Assembly: GCA_028678445.1 (NCBI GenBank)
Contig: JAJRDJ010000038.1
Location: forward strand, 1-5,910
Reading direction: 5' to 3'
DNA from: Methylococcaceae bacterium
GTDB taxonomy: Bacteria > Pseudomonadota > Gammaproteobacteria > Methylococcales > Methylococcaceae
DNA length: 5,910 nucleotides
Position 1 is the stretch's first letter. Each line of letters opens with the position of its first letter. Position numbers and translations under genes: made by a program. Shown one piece after another: positions 5,700-5,910 of the stretch. Below the pieces are notes generated by a model. It did not search any database and was not told where the DNA came from. It saw only the letters and a list, made by a program, of their open reading frames with translations.

Positions 5700-5910
5700 C
5701 GGCAATGACCGCTACGTCCGCGCCAGCGACGGGTACGCACGACGACCCGCCATTGGACGAGAGTCCGGTGCTTGAGCGAATTTCCGCTTACTGGAACCAA
5801 CTCGGCCTGGTCGATGAGGACTTGATCGCCAGCCTGTCCAGAGACTGCCTGGCCAGCGCGAGGCGGCGAGTGGGGCGCGCCTCGTCGGCGGATTTGCTGC
5901 GGCGCGCGCT
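5696..5910 (+). CDS. opgH: Probable glucans biosynthesis glucosyltransferase H, N-terminal fragment (cut by window edge)
   Basis: An open frame begins at ATG 5696, overlapping the opgG stop as ATGA, and stays open to the right edge (71 full codons). In E. coli and many proteobacteria opgG is followed directly by opgH, which encodes an inner-membrane glucosyltransferase that builds the beta-1,2-glucan backbone from UDP-glucose. The visible part is soluble and shows no transmembrane helix or glycosyltransferase motif: a Thr/Ala/Asp-rich start, then a likely helical stretch (VLERISAYWNQLGLVDEDL) and an Arg-rich segment (ARRRVGRASSADLLRR). OpgH has a long, poorly conserved cytoplasmic N terminus, so this is compatible, but I do not recognise the sequence itself. 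The OpgH name rests on gene order and the overlap. A weak TGGA (5685-5688) may be its ribosome site; ATG 5705 is an alternative start. Confidence 0.6.
   Translation, partial: MTAMTATSAPATGTHDDPPLDESPVLERISAYWNQLGLVDEDLIASLSRDCLASARRRVGRASSADLLRRA

Noticed and set aside
5142..5705. 187-codon open frame on the minus strand opposite the end of opgG
   Set aside because: It is fully antisense to conserved OpgG sequence and has no recognisable domain.
1..5910. Mobile element, CRISPR array, tRNA or prophage
   Set aside because: No transposase or integrase motifs, no regularly spaced repeats, no tRNA-like cloverleaf and no composition shift were seen on either strand.

Overview
This is a dense stretch of bacterial chromosome, roughly 60% GC by eye, almost certainly from a gammaproteobacterium. 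The evidence is an rluD/bamD divergent pair as in enteric bacteria, a membrane-bound lytic transglycosylase B, a short SixA-type histidine phosphatase, and an opgG gene followed by an overlapping downstream frame. All point to a Gram-negative cell with an outer membrane and osmoregulated periplasmic glucans. I see no insertion sequence, tRNA, rRNA, CRISPR array or phage gene, so the region reads as core genome.

Layout. Positions 1-257 (minus strand) hold the N-terminal S4 domain of the 23S rRNA pseudouridine synthase RluD, cut by the window edge. A short divergent promoter region follows. Three genes then run on the plus strand: bamD (326-1168, outer-membrane assembly lipoprotein), a PfkB-family sugar kinase (1218-2102, closest in its motifs to the sulfofructose kinase/ketohexokinase-like branch) and mltB (2209-3318, lytic transglycosylase lipoprotein). 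sixA (3355-3858) lies on the minus strand, convergent with mltB. A second divergent promoter region (about 3859-4118) separates sixA from opgG (4119-5699). opgG overlaps the next frame by ATGA; that frame is probably opgH and runs off the right edge.

How the genes relate. bamD, mltB and opgG(H) all act in the cell envelope: outer-membrane protein assembly, peptidoglycan remodelling and periplasmic glucan synthesis. RluD (ribosome), the sugar kinase and SixA (removal of phosphate from phosphohistidine proteins) are cytoplasmic and sit among them without an obvious shared pathway.

Most notable points. sixA has no ATG, GTG or TTG start that would preserve its catalytic RH motif, yet an ATC codon sits exactly where the family starts, 8 nt after a strong GGGGAG ribosome binding site. 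Both divergent intergenic regions share the 9-mer CGTTATACT, whose symmetric core can act as a -10 element on both strands. I did not find a clearly new multi-gene system.
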